Assembly: GCA_965238125.1 (NCBI GenBank)
Contig: OZ250179.1
Span: 2,356,001-2,420,000 of the forward strand
Direction: 5' to 3'
DNA from: UBA6623 sp965238125
Lineage (GTDB): Bacteria; Acidobacteriota; Terriglobia; Bryobacterales; UBA6623
DNA: 64,000 nt
The position numbers and the translations under genes were made by a program. Below are positions 15,560 to 24,896 of the stretch, one piece after another. The notes beneath the pieces are model-generated. The model was not told the DNA's origin. It did not search any database and worked only from the letters and a program-made list of their open reading frames with translations. Numbering within the stretch: position 1 is the first letter of the stretch; the number at the start of each line of letters is the position of its first letter.

Positions 15560-16756
15560 CTATCCGTCGAGGGCTTGCTCGAGGTCGGCGATGATGTCGT
15601 CGGGGTCTTCGATGCCGACCGAGAGCCGCAATAGATTTGGGCCGATGCCGAGACGCTGACGATGTTTCGGCGCCAGGTCGCGGTGGGAGCTCATCTCCGG
15701 GTGCAAGACCATCGAATGTACGTCGCCCAGGCTCGTCGCCCGCACGACGAGCTTCAAACGGTCGACGATCGCGAAAACCTCGGCCTTGTCCGCGTCCTTG
15801 ACCTCGAAGCTCAGGATGCCGCCGTACAGCGCTTGGCCGTCTTCGCCTGTTGCGAACAGCCGCCGCGCGATTTCGTGATCGGCGTGCTCGGCATCACCGG
15901 GGAAATGGATGCGTTCAATTCGGGGGTGTTGCTTGAGCCACGCGGCGACGCGTACGGTATTGCGGCATTGGCGCTCCACGCGCAGCGGCAGCGTCTTGAT
16001 TCCCCGCATGGTCAGATAGGCCTCGAAAGGCCCGAGGTTCATGCCGAGAGTGCGGCCCAATACGTCGAGCGTGGGTCGGAATTCCTCGCCAGCGATCAAA
16101 ACGCCCCCCAGCGCATCCCCGTGACCGGCCAGGTACTTCGTGGCGCTGTGAACGACGATGTCGGCTCCCAGCTCGAGCGGCCTCATAAGCACCGGCGTCG
16201 TAAACGTGCTGTCGACAATCAAGACCGCCCCGCGGCGGCGCGTGATCTCGGCGACGCGGTCGAGCGGGGGAACGCGCATCATCGGGTTCGACATCGTCTC
16301 GACGAGCACGCAGGCGGGCTTGGAATCGGCCACTGCGGATTCGAAAGATTCGAGATCGCAAGGGTCGGCGAAACGCACCTCGACGCCCGAGGGTTCGAGG
16401 ACGTTCATCAGCAGCGTGATGGTCTGCCCGTAGAGGACATTCGCCGCGACGATCGACTTGCGGCGGTCTGTGAGCGCGGCGAGCAAGGCGAGGTGAATGG
16501 CCGCCATCCCCGACGAGCAGGCTTGCGCGAAGTCGCCGCCTTCTAGAGCAGCCACCTGTTCCTCTAAAGCGTCGGTGGAGGGGTTGCCGTAACGCGAGTA
16601 CGACTGCCCTTGCTTTTCGCCGCCGAAGACCTTGTCGAGGTCTTCCATGCGGTCATAGAAGAAGCTCGTGGCGTTGTAGATCGGCGTCGTGACCGGGACG
16701 TATTCGCCCGGCTTCTTACGATCTCCGGCGTGAACGGCTAGGGTGGATAACTTCAT
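15560..16756 (-). CDS. Cys/Met-metabolism PLP enzyme (trans-sulfuration family)
   Basis: 398 residues, the typical length for cystathionine gamma-synthase/beta-lyase, methionine gamma-lyase and O-acylhomoserine sulfhydrylase. Family marks are VHAGDRKKPGEYVPVTTPIY, YSRYGNPSTDALEEQVAALE, the PLP phosphate site CSSGMAAIHLAL, and the PLP lysine in DIVVHSATKYLAGHGDALGG. The C-terminal TSLGDVHSMVLHPEMSSHRD has the serine-leucine-glycine seen before the substrate carboxylate site. The sequence is compatible with a gamma-synthase or gamma-lyase; the exact reaction cannot be fixed. It stands alone; the next gene on this strand is more than 300 bases upstream. Confidence 0.9.
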   Translation of the reverse strand: MKLSTLAVHAGDRKKPGEYVPVTTPIYNATSFFYDRMEDLDKVFGGEKQGQSYSRYGNPSTDALEEQVAALEGGDFAQACSSGMAAIHLALLAALTDRRKSIVAANVLYGQTITLLMNVLEPSGVEVRFADPCDLESFESAVADSKPACVLVETMSNPMMRVPPLDRVAEITRRRGAVLIVDSTFTTPVLMRPLELGADIVVHSATKYLAGHGDALGGVLIAGEEFRPTLDVLGRTLGMNLGPFEAYLTMRGIKTLPLRVERQCRNTVRVAAWLKQHPRIERIHFPGDAEHADHEIARRLFATGEDGQALYGGILSFEVKDADKAEVFAIVDRLKLVVRATSLGDVHSMVLHPEMSSHRDLAPKHRQRLGIGPNLLRLSVGIEDPDDIIADLEQALDG

Positions 16757-17080
16757 GGACCGCGGCGGAACCCCGGCGGGTTTGAACTGTGATTATAGAA
16801 CGCCGGCGGTTCGACGGCTCCCTTCGGGCTTCAACAGTTAGCTTGAACGGAATTGCGATTGGGCGACCGGGGCGAGACAAGCTGAGAGCTCGTCTTGACT
16901 GTCGTGTAGTGCCACGACCGCTTGAAAAAGTTTGTTTGGCGGCAAAGCACTATTCTTGAGTGACCGCATCGCGTGGCGATGCGGCTCTGTTTGGCACGTG
17001 GTTTCCTCTACGCCGGCAGCTCGACGCCTTCCCAACAAGGTCGGGGAAACGTGTCTTTTCACATGGTCTCAGTACTAGGT
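16757..17080. other. Gene-free interval with two small hairpins
   Basis: No gene is supported. It holds the 29-base hairpin repeat at 16874-16902 and a perfect 9-bp hairpin (CCGCATCGC/GCGATGCGG, 16964-16984, loop GTG) about 97 bases beyond the mrfB stop on the minus strand. The second could help end that transcript, but no T-run follows it. Confidence 0.5.
16874..16902. repeat. 29-base hairpin repeat, copy 1 (copy 2 at 57758-57786)
   Basis: Both copies share 25 of 29 bases and centre on AAGCTGAGAGCT, a short self-complementary stem with a GAG loop. Both lie in gene-free DNA about 41 kb apart. Confidence 0.6.
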
Positions 17081-18478
17081 CTAGGACAAACAAGAGTGTT
17101 TGTCGCTACCGGGAGCTTCGCCCGCTGAGAAAAGCTCTTTGCCCGCCGCCGCGGCTTGACGCGCCAGTTTCTTTTCGATGCGGCTCTTGCGGTGAAGCAA
17201 CTCGGGGGAAGCGGGCGGCTCGATTCCCTGTTCGGTGAAGGCCAGCGCTTGCGGCAGGTCTTTGATGCGGTGTTCGTAGTGCTTGGCCAACTCCTCGCAG
17301 GCAGCGACGCGATGGGCGTTGGGAACGCCGGTCAAGTCGGCCAACAGCGTCGTCATGGCTTCGTAATCGCCTCGTTTCTTCTCGAGTAGGGCGGTCTCCC
17401 ACAATGCCGAGAAGAGGTTTTCGTCGCTGAGCGGCTGAGACGTCGCGCGACGATAGAGCTCGAGCGCCTGCTCGTGGTCGCCCGAGCGGTTCAGCCAACG
17501 GGCCAACCCGAGCAAGTCAGCCCCGTGACGGAAATTGACCTCGGTCGGGGAATCGAAGGCCGGCAGGACGACCGCCGTCAGACAGGCCAGCGAAACGATG
17601 TCGATGACGTTGTGATGCAGCAGCGGGACGAGCCGAAACGCCTGCTTCGTTTTCAAATACTCGAAGTAGTAGTAGGGAATCAACTCGCCGGGCAAATCGC
17701 CTTGGCGCTCGACGCCGAGAATTTCGTATTCGAGATCCATCAACCGGCAGCTCGTCAACCGCAATTTCCAAAGCCGCCGGGCGCCGTGCAGCAGGTCGAG
17801 ATGATGCATCCGCTCGATGGGAAACGGCAGGCGCTTGAGCCGGTAGCGGGTTTCGAGCAGCGGCGCGTCGTAGGCTTTGCCGTTGTAGGTCACGAGCACG
17901 TCGTAGCCGGAGAGAAACTCGGCCAGCGCCGCCAACATCGCCGGCTCTTCGTCGTAGTCGCGCATGAAGAACAGCCGCACGCGAAAGCCGTCCTCGTCGA
18001 TGGTTCCGACGCCGACGAGAAAGGCGCAGGTGCCGGTGCCGCCGGCGAGTCCGGTGGTCTCGGTATCGAGAAAGGCCCAGCGGCCGGGCTCGCGGGCCGG
18101 GATTTCGTCTCGCGAAATGCCGCCCAGCAGTTCACCGGGCAGCTCGGCGAGGTGCGAGATTTCCATGCTGCCGTGGCGTTGGTGGTTGGCGTAGAGGCGC
18201 TCGGAGAGAAAGTAGGAGCCGTGTTCATTGGTGAGCCCGCGGCCGTCGAGGAGCGTTTCGGCGTCGTAGCGGGCGGGACCGCCCTCGGGCATGTCGTCTT
18301 TAAGCGGAGACGGCCGCCGAATGCGCCCGCCCCAGTCCTGGACGTATTTCGGGAAGCCGTCGGGGGGCGCGTCTTCGCCGACTCGCTCGGCGGCGGGAGC
18401 CGGCTTCGGCTTTTGGCGCTCAATACGGCGGATGCGCCGACGCAATTCCCGTAGTTGCCCTTCGAGGTCGGTTTCCAT
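17081..18478 (-). CDS. mrfB: MrfB/YprB-type exonuclease with TPR-like tail
   Basis: 465 residues. After a basic coiled head come the RNase H-like exonuclease motifs: FLDTETTGLAGGTGTCAFLV (Asp-Glu), SGYDVLVTYNGKAYDAPLLE (middle Asp), and HHNVIDIVSLACLT (last acidic motif). The remaining third is helical and TPR-like (LNRSGDHEQALELYRRA and later pairs). This is the YprB layout. Bacillus subtilis MrfB works with the helicase MrfA in a UvrABC-independent repair route for mitomycin-type damage. Here it follows the MrfA-like gene by 33 bases on the same strand, which strongly supports the identity. Start at METDLEG is chosen over an ATG five codons upstream because that one lies closer to the helicase stop. 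Confidence 0.82.
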   Translation of the reverse strand: METDLEGQLRELRRRIRRIERQKPKPAPAAERVGEDAPPDGFPKYVQDWGGRIRRPSPLKDDMPEGGPARYDAETLLDGRGLTNEHGSYFLSERLYANHQRHGSMEISHLAELPGELLGGISRDEIPAREPGRWAFLDTETTGLAGGTGTCAFLVGVGTIDEDGFRVRLFFMRDYDEEPAMLAALAEFLSGYDVLVTYNGKAYDAPLLETRYRLKRLPFPIERMHHLDLLHGARRLWKLRLTSCRLMDLEYEILGVERQGDLPGELIPYYYFEYLKTKQAFRLVPLLHHNVIDIVSLACLTAVVLPAFDSPTEVNFRHGADLLGLARWLNRSGDHEQALELYRRATSQPLSDENLFSALWETALLEKKRGDYEAMTTLLADLTGVPNAHRVAACEELAKHYEHRIKDLPQALAFTEQGIEPPASPELLHRKSRIEKKLARQAAAAGKELFSAGEAPGSDKHSCLS

Positions 18479-18511
18479 TGCAGTCAATCTCAACGCGGTG
18501 TTCGAATTCTA

Positions 18512-20968
18512 TTACGGGCAATCAAGCTCACAGTGGGGCAGGTCTCCAGGCCTGCCCTTCCTCGCCGGTAAGGCAGCATCCGCAACCACGCCGTCCGCAC
18601 CCTTCAACAGCTCCATCGTCAGTAACTTCGCCACTTCCTTAGCCCGCTCGCCCACCTCTCCCGCCGGGCCCACGCACGACGGGCAGCCCGCTTCGCACGG
18701 ACAAGCCTCCAGCAGCTCGCCGGCTTTCTCGATCAACGTCCGCCGCAGCCGATACAGCGGCTCGCTCTGCCCGATTCCACCGGGATAGTTGTCGTAAAGA
18801 TAGACGTTCGGCTCGAAGGCGGACGCTACACCCTCGCGATCCGAGCCCATCGTGACGCCCAGATCGCGTCCGTCGCACATCAAAAGCAACGATCCGACCG
18901 TGCGCAGCACGTTGCCGAATCCGACCAGGCCGTTTTTCTTCTCGGTCGGCGAAAACTCCGTCAGTCGCCCCAGAAAATCTTGAGGGAAGTGCAGCCAGAA
19001 AGCCGTCGTGTGCATTTCCTGTTCCGGCATCGAGAGCTTCCCCGCCCCGACGTTTTCGTTGGTGTAAAACTTGATCTTCTTGAAACCGACGATCTGGCGG
19101 TTTAGTCGCACGTCGCCGTGATGGGCCCAGGCGCTCGCGTCGAGTCCGATTGGCGATTGATCGAATTCCTCGAGAATCGTGACCTTCGTATAGTCGATCG
19201 CATCGGTGTAATAGTCGCAGTCGACGCTCTTCACATAGGCCTTGCGATCTTCGTAATCAAAGCGCTCGACGTGATAAAGCCTGCCCTCGTGCAGATAGAT
19301 CGCTTTCTCATGCAACGACGTGAGCGCCGGGTTGAAATCGACCTGCCCGATTACGGTCGGCTCGCCCGTCACATCCACGACGACGAAATTGTCGCTGGTG
19401 ACCTTGCGCAAGCTGACGGCGTCGGCCGGGTAGGACTCCGAGGTCCAATGCCAAGCGTTGCCCGCGTGATGCACAACTCCGACCTCTTCGAGAAAGCGGC
19501 ACAGTTCACCGGCCTCGTGGCCCCCGAACGTTTCGTCCTGTTGAATCGGCAACTCGAAGGCCGCGCATTTCACGTGACTGATCAAGATTTCGAGATTGTC
19601 GGGGTTGATGTGCCCGTGCTCGGGAGAAGCGCCGAAGAAGTAGTCAGGATGTTCGATGATATATTGGTCGAGCGGCGCGCTCGATCCCACCAGCACGGTC
19701 AGCGACAGCGAACCTTGACGGCCCGCCCGGCCGGCGCGTTGCCAGGTTGAGGCGATCGAGCCCGGGTAGCCGGCCAGCACCACGGCGTCGAGCGAGCCGA
19801 TATCGATGCCCAACTCGAGCGCGTTCGTCGCGACGACGCCTAGAATTTCGCCTTCTCGTAACTGCTTTTCGATCCGCCGGCGTTCGCGGGGTAAATAGCC
19901 TCCGCGGTAGCCGCGAATCGCCGACGCCGGCAGCGGCCCCCGCTCAAACGCGTCCTTGAGATAACGAACCAAGATCTCCATGGCCAAACGATTGTTCGCG
20001 AAAACCAGGGTCTGGCGGCCCTGATTGAGCAGCGTCTCGGCCATCCGTCGGCTCTCGGCGATATAGCTGCGCCGAATGCCGAGTTGACGATTGACGACCG
20101 GGGGGTTATAGAAAACCAGGCATTTCTCGCCGCTCGGCGCTCCGTTGCCGCTGATCGCCTCGACCGGCTCCGCGGTCAGTGCCCGGGCCAACTCGGTCGG
20201 GTTGGCGATGGTCGCCGAACAGCAAATGAATTGCGGTTTCGATCCATAGAAGTCGCAGATGCGCTTCAGCCGCCGAAAGACATTCGCCACATGACTACCG
20301 AAAACGCCGCGATAGGTATGCAGCTCGTCGACGACGATGTAGCGAAGATTTTCAAAGAACCGCGCCCAGCGCGTATGGTGCGGCAGCACGCCCGCGTGCA
20401 GCATGTCGGGGTTGGAAAGAACCACTCGCGCCCGCCGCCGGATCGCCCGCCGAGCGTCTTGCGGCGTATCGCCGTCATAGGTGAAGACGCCGATATCGGC
20501 CTCGGCCGCCTCGACGAATCCGTGCAATTCGTCGAGTTGATCCTCGGCCAGCGCCTTGGTCGGGAATAGATAGAGCGCGCAGGCGTCGGGGTCGGCGAGC
20601 ATGCGGTTGACAATCGGCAGGTTGTAGCAAAGCGTCTTGCCGCTCGCGGTCGGCGTCACGATAACGACATGTTCTCCGCGGCCGATGCGCTCAAGAGCTT
20701 CGGCCTGATGGGAATAAAGCTGCGTGATCCCCTTGGCCGCCAGCACTTCGCGAATCCGCCCGTCGACCGTCTCGGGCAACGGCTCAAAGCGGCCCTCGCG
20801 CGCCGGCTGCCGGTGGATGGCGGTGACCGGCGAGTCCGGCTGTCGCCCTAACGTTTCGAGGTGATCGACCACGCGTTCGAGCGAGCGCTCGGCTCGCGCC
20901 AACCCGGCCTTCGTTACGGCCGCGGCGGGCCGCGGGTCCCCAAAGTCCAACGATAGGTTCGATGCCAC
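18512..20968 (-). CDS. mrfA: MrfA/YprA-type superfamily 2 helicase with cysteine cluster
   Basis: 818 residues. SF2 helicase core: TPTASGKTLCYNLP (Walker A, residues 105-118), YIVVDELHTYRGVFGSHVAN (motif II), CCSATIANPTELA (motif III), ATNALELGIDIGSLDAVVLA and the arginine finger WQRAGRAGRQGSL. The C-terminal DUF1998 part has four cysteines, ACPCEAGCPSCVGP (about residues 755-768), as in MrfA, where they hold a metal ion. In Bacillus subtilis MrfA and MrfB remove mitomycin-type lesions independently of UvrABC. The pair is a two-gene operon here. An extra HCELDCP tail ends the protein. Confidence 0.87.
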   Translation of the reverse strand: MASNLSLDFGDPRPAAAVTKAGLARAERSLERVVDHLETLGRQPDSPVTAIHRQPAREGRFEPLPETVDGRIREVLAAKGITQLYSHQAEALERIGRGEHVVIVTPTASGKTLCYNLPIVNRMLADPDACALYLFPTKALAEDQLDELHGFVEAAEADIGVFTYDGDTPQDARRAIRRRARVVLSNPDMLHAGVLPHHTRWARFFENLRYIVVDELHTYRGVFGSHVANVFRRLKRICDFYGSKPQFICCSATIANPTELARALTAEPVEAISGNGAPSGEKCLVFYNPPVVNRQLGIRRSYIAESRRMAETLLNQGRQTLVFANNRLAMEILVRYLKDAFERGPLPASAIRGYRGGYLPRERRRIEKQLREGEILGVVATNALELGIDIGSLDAVVLAGYPGSIASTWQRAGRAGRQGSLSLTVLVGSSAPLDQYIIEHPDYFFGASPEHGHINPDNLEILISHVKCAAFELPIQQDETFGGHEAGELCRFLEEVGVVHHAGNAWHWTSESYPADAVSLRKVTSDNFVVVDVTGEPTVIGQVDFNPALTSLHEKAIYLHEGRLYHVERFDYEDRKAYVKSVDCDYYTDAIDYTKVTILEEFDQSPIGLDASAWAHHGDVRLNRQIVGFKKIKFYTNENVGAGKLSMPEQEMHTTAFWLHFPQDFLGRLTEFSPTEKKNGLVGFGNVLRTVGSLLLMCDGRDLGVTMGSDREGVASAFEPNVYLYDNYPGGIGQSEPLYRLRRTLIEKAGELLEACPCEAGCPSCVGPAGEVGERAKEVAKLLTMELLKGADGVVADAALPARKGRPGDLPHCELDCP

Positions 20969-21081
20969 GGAATTCTCCTTTTGTTCGCTTTACCAGCGTA
21001 ACGTATTCAGATGGTTCCAAGCAACACCGAATCGTTCCAAACCGAGCCGCGCGCGTTAAGCAAGCGGTATGCGATAAGGCC

Positions 21082-21206
21082 GCCTGGAAGCTCGGCGGCT
21101 GATGATCCTTAAGAAGACCGCTGCCGTCCGGCCACAGGCCGTGGCGCAATACGGCCAACTGCTCGCGGTCGGTCGGTTCTCCCTGTCGCACGACCAGAGA
21201 TCCCAT
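21082..21206 (-). pseudogene. Possible N-terminal fragment of a GNAT acetyltransferase
   Basis: Begins LVVRQGEPTDREQLAVLRHG then LWPDGS, a pattern like the start of aminoglycoside 6'-type GNAT acetyltransferases (LWPD). After about 30 residues the similarity fades and the acetyl-CoA site is missing, so at most a fragment remains. It abuts the IS630 element. Weak call; a chance frame is possible. Confidence 0.3.
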
Positions 21207-21240
21207 AAGGCCATCTTACTGAGTCTCGCATAATATACTG

Positions 21241-21732
21241 TCAATCGAGACAAAGAGAAGACTGTTTCCAGAAAGCGGTAATCAAGCGCGGTTTGCGGCG
21301 CATTCGCCGCAGCGCTTTGCGGGCGCGCTCGTCGAGTTCCCAGTAGTCCTTCGGGCAGACGTTGGGCAACTCGTGCTGCTTCCAGTACGCCCAAATGTAT
21401 TCCACCGGGTTCAACTCCGGCGCATAGGGCGGCAAGTACTCCGTTGCGATGTGATCCTCGGAGAGCTGGATGAACTCCCGCACCAGGCGGCTGCGGTGCG
21501 CCGGCAGCCGGTCCCAGACGATCAGCAGTGGGCCGTCGATGTGGCGCACCAAAGCCTTCAGGAAGTCGATGACCTCCAGCTCGCCGATCGCGCCGGGATA
21601 GAGCCGGAAGTAAAAGTTGCGCAACGTCAGCCCGGCCGACACCGACAGCTTGTCCCAGTTGAAGTTGAACTCCAACACCGGTGTCTCGCCGCGCGGCGCC
21701 CAGGTGCGGCAACGATGCGGCTTCTGACTCAA
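21241..21732 (-). CDS. IS630 transposase, catalytic half (orfB)
   Basis: 163 residues counted from an in-frame Met. It carries the DDE_3 motifs LLIVWDRLPAHRSRLVREFI (second Asp) and YLPPYAPELNPVEYIWAYWK (catalytic Glu). The first catalytic Asp lies upstream in the same frame (ERTIVFIDESGLSQKPHRC, about 21745) and is reached only by frameshifting from orfA. So the working enzyme is the fusion of both frames. Confidence 0.88.
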   Translation of the reverse strand: MSQKPHRCRTWAPRGETPVLEFNFNWDKLSVSAGLTLRNFYFRLYPGAIGELEVIDFLKALVRHIDGPLLIVWDRLPAHRSRLVREFIQLSEDHIATEYLPPYAPELNPVEYIWAYWKQHELPNVCPKDYWELDERARKALRRMRRKPRLITAFWKQSSLCLD

Positions 21733-22256
21733 TCCGCTTTCGTCGATGAAGACGATCGTACGTTCTTCTTTGCGGGCTTTTTTTTAATGGCCGGCCAAGT
21801 CTTGCGCTGCCAGCCGCGGATGGCCTCTTCGTTGCGCTCCCGCGCTTTGCCGACGGGCCGTTGCGGGCTCCAACCGAGCGCCCGCAGGATCTTCCAGACA
21901 TGGCCCTCGTGATAGCGCACGCCGAACTCGTCTCCGATCAGACGAGCGACCCGCGGACAGCTCCACAGCGGCGTCGGGAAGCCGTGCGCCTCGGGGCCTT
22001 CCAGCAGCAACGCCTCGAGGCGTTCGAGCTGCGCGGCGTCCAACAGCGGCTTACGGCCGGCGCGGCCGGCCTGGCGCAACCCGGCTTCGCCGTCACGCCG
22101 GTATCGTCGCAGCCACTCGCTGACGCTTTGCCGCGCGACCTTCAATCGCCTCGCTGTCTCGGACTGACTACAGCCTTGCTCGACCAACCGGATCGCTTTG
22201 AAACGGCGCTTCTCCAGGGCCTCGAAATCCCGCCGTACGCCTTTTGTATTTCCCAT
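21729..22256 (-). CDS. IS630 transposase, DNA-binding half (orfA)
   Basis: About 175 residues from MGNTKG. Two helix-turn-helix units are visible (AIRLVEQGCSQSETARRLKV with ARQSVSEWLRRYRRDG; WSCPRVARLIGDEFGVRYHE with VWKILRALGWS). The frame ends after AIKKKPAKKNVRSSSSTKAD. A run of eight A on the minus strand (21785-21778) just before the end allows a -1 slip into the catalytic frame. Programmed frameshifting is known in several IS630 members. Confidence 0.85.
   Translation of the reverse strand: MGNTKGVRRDFEALEKRRFKAIRLVEQGCSQSETARRLKVARQSVSEWLRRYRRDGEAGLRQAGRAGRKPLLDAAQLERLEALLLEGPEAHGFPTPLWSCPRVARLIGDEFGVRYHEGHVWKILRALGWSPQRPVGKARERNEEAIRGWQRKTWPAIKKKPAKKNVRSSSSTKAD
21778..21785 (-). promoter_or_regulatory. 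Slippery A_AAA_AAG site in the IS630 element
   Basis: Minus-strand codons read ATT AAA AAA AAG CCC in orfA, giving A_AAA_AAG in phase. A -1 slip continues GCC CGC AAA GAA (A-R-K-E), which leads straight into TIVFIDES with the first catalytic Asp. Confidence 0.75.
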
Positions 22257-22316
22257 ACATACAAAGACGTACGTACCCCAAAAAGGCGTCACTTTGTTTT
22301 GCGAGACTCAATAAGC

Positions 22317-23980
22317 CCGCATTTTCAATTTGATGTATGAGCTTCAGACCATCCAGCGACCTTCAGCGTCTTTATTGATAGGGGCTAGAGCCCGATAAAG
22401 ACGCCATGGAGGTCAACACCCGATGGGTGAAAAAGAAAACAAGCCGTTTCAGCTCACGTTCAATGGATTTCTCAAAGTCGATTTCCAAGGATCGCGAGTC
22501 ACCTCGGATGGCGGTCTGATTCTCGTTCGCGAACTGGATGAACGACTCGGACTCGGGAAGCTGATCGACGAGCATCTCAGCGACTCGCGACAAGGCTTGA
22601 ACAAGAAGTTCCCGCTGGCCGATCTGCTGCGGCAGTCGGTCTACAGCCGACTCGCTGGCTACGAGGACCTCAATGACGCCGTTCGAGTATCCGCCGATCC
22701 GACCTTTCGCTTGATCGGCTCGAAGAGGAACTGGGATCGCGGAGCAGCCTTGACCTCGACGCTGCATGGCTTCGAGACGGAGATGCTGGCGAGCGAAGAG
22801 AACTTGCTGGGGCTGATGGCAGTGAACCGGGAGCTGGTCGCGCAAGCCGAAGCTCCCGACGGTTCAGACCGCGTGGTGCTCGACATGGACTCCACGGAGA
22901 GCCCCGTCCACGGCCAACAGGAAGGCAGTGCCTACAACGGCCATTTTGAGTCCCTCTGCTATCACCCGCTGTTGCTGTTCAACCAGCACGGCGACTGCCT
23001 AGGCGCGAAGCTGCGTCCCGGCAACGTGCACAGCGCCGAGGACTGGGACGAGCTGCTACTGCCGGAGATCGAACGACAACAGGCGGAGGGCAAACAGGTG
23101 ACGTTCCGCGCCGACGCCGCCTTCGCCAAGCCCGAGATCTACGAGGCGATGGAGGAGCGCGGCGTGGACTACGTGATTCGCATCCCGGCGAACAAGAGCC
23201 TGGAGCTGGAGATCGAGGACATCCTGTTTCGGCCACCGGGCAGGCCGAACGCCAAGCCCCTAGTGCGCTACAAGAGTTTTCGCTATCAGGCCGAGAGCTG
23301 GTCGAAGGCAAGGCGAGTTGTCGCCAAGGTCGAGCATCACCAGGGCGAACTATTCCCGCGCGTCGGATTTGTCGTGACGAGCATGAGCTTGCCGAGCCGC
23401 TCGGTCGTGCGGTTCTACAACAAGCGCGGCACGGCGGAGCAGTGGATCAAAGAAGGCAAACAGGCCACGCACTGGACCCGCTTGTCGTGTCACCGCTTCC
23501 GAGCCAACGAGGTACGGCTGCAACTCAGCGTGCCGGCCTACAACCTGGGCAACCTGTGGCGGCGGCTAGGGCTGCCGTAGCGAATCAAAAGCTGGTCGCT
23601 AACGAGTTTGCAACACAGGTTGATGAAGACCGGCGGTCGGCTGGTCAAGCATGCTCGCTACTACTGGTTGCTGCTGGCGGAGGGGCATCTGAACCGGCGG
23701 CTGTTCGGTGACATGCTGCATAGGATCTGGGCGCTGCCTGTGCCGGGTGGGTAGCGTTGCCCGGGCGAGGATCAACAGTTTTTGGCTCCAAAAAGGTTTC
23801 GCAGGGAGCAGTGTCGGCCGGAGCGCCGTTCAGTCCGCTCAATCAACGTCTGTGAGCGGACGGACGAGCCCTGGCGCCTACCGGCGGAGGTGATGTGCAG
23901 GGTTCAGCGCGAAAAGACGTGGTATTCGGCGCAGCGGGGGTGTATCCTGTGACCGTGCCAGGGCCAAAATGGAAATCCTG
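22317..23980 (+). mobile_element. IS1380-family copy A (transposase with stop)
   Basis: Begins at a CCCGCATTTTCAATTTG end next to the IS630 and ends at ...CCAAAATGGAAATCCTG. The left end is shared with copy D, whereas the last 280 bases are nearly identical to the right end of copy C. Copy A may therefore be a mosaic produced by recombination between copies. Left boundary good to a base or two. Confidence 0.78.
22423..23754 (+). pseudogene. IS1380-family transposase with in-frame TAG (copy A)
   Basis: 443 codons in all, but TAG at 23578-23580 stands where copies C and D read Gln (LPQRIKSW / LPHRIKTW). Without it the frame continues to ...IWALPVPGG, as in copy C. Conserved DDE regions include VVLDMDSTESPVHG, TFRADAAFAKPEIYE and WIKEGKQATHWTRLSCHRF. 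The last 57 residues are cut off, so the enzyme is probably dead. Confidence 0.88.
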
Positions 23981-24789
23981 ACTAAGAGGATATCTTCGAT
24001 CTCCAGCTCCAGGCTCTTGTTGGCCGGGATGCGAATCACGTAGTCCACGCCGCGCTCCTCCAACGTCTCGTAAATATCCGGCTTGGCGAAGGCGGCATCG
24101 GCCCGGAACGTCACCTGTTTGCCCTCCGCCTGTTGGCGTTCGATTTCCGGCAGCAGCAGTTCGTCCCAGTCCTCGGCGCTGGACACGTTGCCCGGTCGCA
24201 ACTTTGCCGCCAAGCAATCGCCGTGCTGGTTGAACAGCAACAGTGGGTGGTAGCAGACCGACTCGAAGTGGCCGTTGTAGGCGCTGCCTTCCTGCCGGCC
24301 GTGGACGGGGCTCTCGGTAGAGTCCATGTCCAGCACGACGCACGCGGAGTCATCACCGGCCTCGGCTTGCGCGATCAACTCGCGGTTCACCGCCATCAGC
24401 CCGATCAGATTCTCGTCGCCGGCGAGCATGGCGGTCTCGAAGCTCTGCAGCCGGGAGGTCAGCGCCGCGCCGCGATCCCAGTTCTTCTTCGAGCCAATCA
24501 GCCGAAAGGTTGGATCGGCGGAGACACGAACGGCGTCGTTGAGATCCTCGTAGCCCGCCAAGCGGGAGTAGACCGACTGTCGCAGCAGATCGACGAACGG
24601 GAACTTCTTGTTCGAGCCTTGCCGCGAATCCGTCAGATGCTCGTCTATCAGCTTGCCTAGTCCGAGTCGTTCGTCCAGTTCGCGAATGAGAATCAGCCCG
24701 CCATCCGAGGTGACTCGCGATCCTTGGAAATCGACCTTGAGAAATCCATTGAAGGTGAGCTGAAACGGTTTGTTTTCTTTTTCACCCAT
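23981..24789 (-). pseudogene. Truncated IS1380-family transposase (copy B)
   Basis: Starts MGEKENKPFQLTFNGFLKVD and runs normally to SLELEIEDIL, about residue 267 of 443. There copies A, C and D continue FRPPGRP, but here the frame runs into copy A's end and on to unrelated residues. The catalytic domain is incomplete. Confidence 0.88.
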
Positions 24790-24896
24790 TGGGTGTTGAT
24801 CTCCTCAGCGCCTTGAGTGCTTTCAAGCCCGCATAAATAAAGGCGTCCGAGTCCACCCGATGGTTAGCAGAACCGAAACTAAAGTGGAAATCCGGG
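23981..24896 (-). mobile_element. IS1380-family copy B, right third missing
   Basis: Keeps its left end (GGAAATCCGGG at 24886-24896) and about 270 codons of transposase (from 24789), then stops at 23981 where the right end of copy A begins. Where both exist the sequence is almost identical to copy C: a single residue change (DDSACV against DDSECV) over the first 267 residues. Confidence 0.85.

Larger units (their letters stand above)
21219..22312 (-). mobile_element. IS630-family insertion sequence, complete
   Basis: 1094 bp bounded by TA on both sides (21217-21218 and 22313-22314), the expected target duplication. Ends share an inverted repeat around TGAGTCTCGCA. It encodes a helix-turn-helix frame and a DDE frame joined by a slippery site. 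A few bases after its right end the first IS1380 copy begins. Confidence 0.88.

Noticed and set aside
15662..16546. Plus-strand frame opposite the trans-sulfuration gene
   Set aside because: Antisense shadow of a clear PLP enzyme.
17474..18454. Long plus-strand frame opposite mrfB
   Set aside because: It is the antisense of the exonuclease gene; the translation has no recognisable domain and is typical of high-GC shadow frames.
20784..21206. 140-codon minus-strand frame running into mrfA
   Set aside because: Only its first 30-40 codons look protein-like (GNAT fragment). The rest is an out-of-frame reading of the helicase start.
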